Position numbers and translations under genes: made by a program. A stretch of 64,000 nt of DNA from Gymnothorax reevesii (taxonomy: Eukaryota; Chordata; Actinopteri; Anguilliformes; Muraenidae), in assembly GCA_029721435.1 (NCBI GenBank), contig CM056583.1:51997620-52061619 (forward strand). Direction: 5' to 3'. A model generated the notes under the pieces. That model did no database searches, was not told the origin of the DNA, and saw only the letters and a program-made list of their open reading frames with translations. Below, one piece after another: positions 59,645 through 64,000 of the stretch (within the stretch, counting starts at the first letter, position 1; each line of letters starts with the position of its first letter).

Positions 59645-62389
59645 ATTTTAGTGTGCATGCAATATTGTGCAGGTATGTATGTGTGCTATTGCAGAGGCAG
59701 TGGGAAAACAATGTGACTGTACGTGTAATTATATTTTTGTGCATGTGCATTTGTGTGTACGTCTGAAGGGGAAACAATACAGTGTAATTGTCCATGAGAG
59801 TACTGTTTGTGAGCATATAAATTACCATAGAAAATTTAGGATAACTCAAAAGATCGATATGCCCAATGAAAACTACAAAGAATGGATGATCATTACGACG
59901 GCCAGGGATATCGCTTGATTGGGTGACAAACCAGGCAAGCCCTTGAGGGCACATCACTAAAGCCTACTAAGTGCAGTAAGTTCAAAAGGTGTGAAAAGCA
60001 CATCCATCCCAGGAAATAAAGTCTTCTGATGTGGATACTTCGTCAAGACACACCAGACATCATTGAATAATTGTTGTAAACCTCACCTCTCCTACATTTC
60101 CATAATTCTTCCTCTACACTTTAAATTTCAAGAGGGCTTTCTTCAATCTTCAATCAATAAAAAATAATTCCAAATTCATTTCACTGCAACATTTCTGCAG
60201 TTCACTCTTACGAAGAAAACCTGTATTTAGCTCTCATTATTTCCTCATAATTTTTTGCTAGAACGTGGAAAATGAATCCCAGTCACCCTTAAATTTGTCC
60301 CAGCAAACACAGTGTGTAGATGTGCATGCTGTTTAGGAGTCAATGACACAACATTGTCCGAGCGCACTACTTTGGTTTAAAATAATTTTAAATGATTCAT
60401 AATAAGCATAATTTTATTCTATAAAACCTGTTTAATTTGAACATCTTTCCAGTTTATCTGAAAAATGACATATATTTTATGTTTTCCCATCTCAAACCCT
60501 CAGCGCAACCGTCCGAGAAGGTTAACACTATGTGAGATGATTTAAATATGCCATTCAAAATATTAATTAATATAATATTAATATGGGGGGGCATCATTTT
60601 ATATTGAAAACCTTTCAAATAAACAAATTTTAATAGTTTAATTGTTCTTAAATTGTCTGGAAAACCAAAATACCCTCCCCCTACAGTAAAGAATCCATAA
60701 GTTACTTTTAATACCCAGCTCAATTACAAAATAGTAATGCTTTATGCAGAGTAGACACTATCAGGTAAACTTACTAAAAAAAAATCACATAGAAAAAAAA
60801 GAGGGAAGTGTGGTTTTTTTTTTCCAAGAAAATTTGGCTGTGCCACCTGACATTTTTTGGCTGGTGACATTGCAAATACAGTCTAAAACTGTACTAAAAC
60901 CTTATAAATGTTTCGCAACCATCAAGACTTGTTTAAACAAACTCTTCCAACATTACATTTTTAAAGATTTATTAAAAAAAACATTTTTAAAAGGCTTATT
61001 CGTCATCAACCCACATACCTCTGACCAAAGCAGGGAGAGCCATGCAGTAATTATGACTAAGGGTGAAAAGTCATCATGTCCACAGTGTAGAGGCTGGATG
61101 GCCTTTGGGATGCTGAAGACAGGAATGTCAATGCCCCTGGTCTCCAGGCACTTTGAGCTGCATCAGTTGACAATAACATGTCTGCAGCCCAGATAAAATC
61201 AGATTCCTCTGGGGGCCTCCTGAGTACCTCAGTCAGTCAAGATGCTTTATGGCATGTCTGTACTATTGGGAACGATCTCACATAGCGCAGACAAAAATAA
61301 TTCAAGTCTGGATTCTGCCATTAGCCAACTGTTACATGACTGCAGGGGTGGGAGGCAAGGGGCTTAATCCTGTCATTATGGGGTAAGGTGGGGGTGGTGA
61401 TTTTTTAAAGATGGGTTGGTAACCTGAATTGTAAACTTCTCAGTGTAAATAGGCCAAATCCCAGGTTCACCGGGTTCACCTGTCAGTCAACCAAAGGACA
61501 GGGAATGGAAATGAAGTCTCACATTTTTAGAAGTTTCTCTCACACGTCAGTGGAGGAGTGCAGATTATGCATTAGGTATAAGTGTGGAAAAATAAAACAA
61601 ATGTGAGCTTTAGATGGAAAGGGCTGGCTGCTGTATAGCTTGTCAAGGTTGGTTTTTATTCTTGAACGAACCCCACAAATTGCAATGTGGTAAATTGCTG
61701 ATATTATGTGATTTGAGGATACGCACATTCTTCAGTTGGTAACACAGATGCAAGAAAAGAAGGTTTGAGAGCACATACACTCAGAAAATTACTTTGTGCT
61801 GGCCAAAAATATTGTAATCCTTGCACTGAATTCAAACCAGGCACTTTTTTTTTTCCTTTTTGATACCATTAGAAGTCACAAAAACAATTTTATTATAATG
61901 ATATTCAAGCAGACCAGCCTCTAAAAATTAGTTGAAGAAATGTGTTATATCTTTATCTTATCTTTACTCATTCAGCCAGTTTGCATGGAAAAACAGTATT
62001 CATGTTACCGCTCTGTGTCTGTGTGTATTGCGCTAAGCATGGAAAAGCAGAGAGCTATCAGTGGGGGTTGTAAAGCAGATTATAGCCTGAGTTTTGTCAA
62101 TATAAAGGCTTCGATATCATCTCCAATGACTTTGATGGTCTTGATACAGCCATGACCAACATTCCCGAGAAGTTTAAGGCCCAAGGGCCTGCAGTAAAAT
62201 CACTGAGTGTGGCTTTAAGTGGAAAATTGACCAAAGATTAAAGCGAAAGATTGTTTAAATACATAAAATAAAAAAAGAAAAGAAAAACACATCCAAGCTG
62301 ATGTTTAAGCTCGAGGAGCAACAGGTTCAAGTTGGACAATCCATCTTTGGTCACAACTGTACACACAGATTTTTTTAATCATGCGTTCT
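59638..62389. other. No gene recognised
   Basis: Unassigned. The 150-codon frame at 60744-61196 is low in recognisable structure and includes poly-A-derived lysines; I treat it as chance. Confidence 0.5.
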
Positions 62390-63132
62390 CTGCGTTTTTT
62401 GCCGTAGGTGAGAGTCGTAGAGGTCATGGAGGAAAAAAAAAAAAAAAGTAGCAGTCAACTCGTAATGCAAGAGTAAGAACGACATAATCATGTCGTGCTG
62501 CCCTTAAGGGTGACGTAAGAAGTTTGCAGCAACACTCTTGCAATTTATCACCTGCGTGCTTCGTAGAGGCAGTAAGGAGGATGTGTAGCAGTCTAGCGAC
62601 AGCTGGGCACGCCTTTCTATACCCCAGCCGTGCTTGGACGTTCTATGTATTTCGTACGTTGTGTGTGCGCCCGTCTTATTTCACACTCGCAGGAAACTTG
62701 TGGTCAACTTGCGTTTGCCTTGCGGCGACATGCGTCTTGGACAAACGGTTTTATTTCCATGACCAGTTGAAAAAATGCACGTCTGACCTGCGTGTTCCTC
62801 GCGTGCTCCTTGCATCAGGAGCAAGGGAAAGTTGCGTTCTTGGCCTTTCTCTGGAAATCGTGGAGTTTTTTGTGCATGATCAAAATCCATCGTACGTGCT
62901 TATGGGCAGTCTGTGGGCTCAAAATTTTGCAATAAGAACCTTAGTGGCCTGTGAGTTCCGTGACGTTTTTTGCTGTAGATCCACCATGGAGTGGAAGTAC
63001 GGCCAGTTGTGACCGAGGCTTTATACAGAAATACAACAACTTTTCCAAAATGCTTTTCAGCAAGCACTGCTTTTCAAGGAAATTGTTATTTGGACAGTAA
63101 AGGCAAAATTAGGTCCTCTGTCCACAGGAAAC
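62390..63132. other. GC-richer stretch, possibly an unknown repeat
   Basis: Many GCGT/TTGCG/CTTGCG strings and a 162-codon plus-strand frame (62524-63012, starting at TTG, no ATG) distinguish this block from its AT-rich surroundings. The frame has no motif I know and is Cys/Arg/Val-rich, as expected from the base composition. It may be an old DNA transposon; I saw no clear inverted ends. Confidence 0.35.
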
Positions 63133-63152
63133 TTTTTTTTTTTTTTTTTTTT
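63133..63152 (+). repeat. T20 run
   Basis: Uninterrupted run of 20 T. It could be the antisense A tail of a retroposed sequence, but no target duplication was found. Confidence 0.9.
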
Positions 63153-64000
63153 GCGCTGGAAGCCTCTGTTTTCTATGCAAATTCTATGCAGTTCAGTGTT
63201 GACTGCGCTCAGCATCCTTGACGCAAAAACTCCCTGAACTTTCAGCTTTTTTATCTGCTCTGCTCACGGCGCTTTTTGAAACAGTGCCAGATTCATCAAT
63301 TTCACTTTTCTCTCACTAACCAATCAAATTCAAGAAGAGGGAGAGACTTATAATATCAACAGCGATGTTGGAAGAGAAACTGAACCTGTGGCTACATTCA
63401 TTCTTGAAATCAATTTGTTACAGTTTAGGTTTGTTTACCAGTCTTTGTTTAGGGACTCTAGGTTTGCTGAGAGGCCAACAGCTGTCAATAGGTACTCTGT
63501 TATCGCTTAGGTTCCCTTTATTTTATCCGAGGTAGCTAGCTACATTTCCCAAAGCATATTTACGAGCTACATTACCAGCTTGTTACATTGCTCAAACCAC
63601 TGCCTACATACAATTCCAGTTACATTTTTTTGGGAAATGAACATTCTGTAGCTCAGTAACTAAGACTATTCACGATTTACTTTCATCATGTTTGCTTTTC
63701 AAAGGTAACACGTTAACACAATGTTAAACTACAGAGACTTGACATTCGCAACAATGGATTGCAGAAGTGCTAAGAAGACAGTTTTTGTAACTTAGCAACA
63801 GTAAGCGCTGGAGATAAACGCTCTGAAAATGATGTCCTGGGTGCTTCCAGCTCAAATACCGCTTCCTGTGGACACAGGCCCTAAGATATTGTTAGAGATT
63901 CAGCACTCTATTCATCGATAACTAATTGAAGCCTTCAGAGAAAAAAGCACTATGCCCACAGTAAACCAAAAAGAAGGCTGTTTTGCTGCCTCTGGCATTG
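63153..64000. other. No gene recognised
   Basis: Unassigned sequence to the end of the window. Confidence 0.5.

Noticed and set aside
60744..61196. 150-codon frame
   Set aside because: No motif, Lys-rich parts come from A runs, and no splice signals were seen.
62524..63012. 162-codon open frame
   Set aside because: It starts at TTG rather than ATG, has no recognisable domain, and its Cys/Arg/Val-rich make-up follows the GCGT-rich base composition.
63133..63152. Processed pseudogene tail
   Set aside because: T20 alone is not enough; no coding similarity or target duplication adjoins it.

Overview
This window reads as gene-poor vertebrate DNA, most likely from a ray-finned (teleost) fish. 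It is AT-rich, full of CA/GT microsatellites and short dyad repeats, and packed with element types typical of teleost genomes: Tc1-like transposons, hAT and other MITEs, solo LTRs, and 5'-truncated LINEs. I found no complete protein-coding gene, no rRNA, no CRISPR array and no bacterial gene organisation. Nearly all open frames are under 130 codons and look like chance frames or fragments of mobile elements. Genus and chromosome cannot be judged from the sequence alone.

Region by region. 1-9 kb is mostly unassigned sequence with an 86-bp palindrome (923-1008), a solo LTR with its 5-bp target duplication (3905-4240), two MITE-like inverted repeats (4693-4871, 6981-7410) and a doubly nested hairpin (8845-8975). 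9.1-10.2 kb is a foldback element with ~180-bp inverted ends that holds a second, intact MITE. 11.3 kb has a hAT-type MITE with a perfect 8-bp target duplication. 13.2-15.7 kb is a three-level nest of solo LTRs, each with its own intact 5-bp target duplication; the two inner ones belong to one family in opposite orientation. 15.7-28.5 kb is mostly unassigned, with microsatellites and a decayed Tc1-like transposase (23.0-23.6 kb). 28.5-33.7 kb is element-rich: a solo LTR, pieces of at least three Tc1-like transposons, and the 3' end of an L1/Tx1-like LINE inside another dispersed repeat. 35.9-36.7 kb holds one weak candidate exon and a tandem duplication. 39.3-40.6 kb is a 5'-truncated LINE flanked by an unusually long (84-85 bp) direct repeat. 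40.6-53.8 kb is mainly unassigned, with a possible MITE, a lone Tc1 terminus and an L2-type tail set in a tetranucleotide microsatellite. 53.8-54.3 kb is a decayed pentamer repeat rich in AGCT. 54.9-56.5 kb is a nearly whole Tc1-like transposon with long terminal inverted repeats and a frameshifted transposase. The remainder is unassigned apart from one MITE and simple repeats.

There is no pathway to assemble here. The story is insertion history: elements nested in elements, with target duplications good enough to order the events. All assignments come from reading the sequence by eye and from memory of element families; none has been checked against a database.
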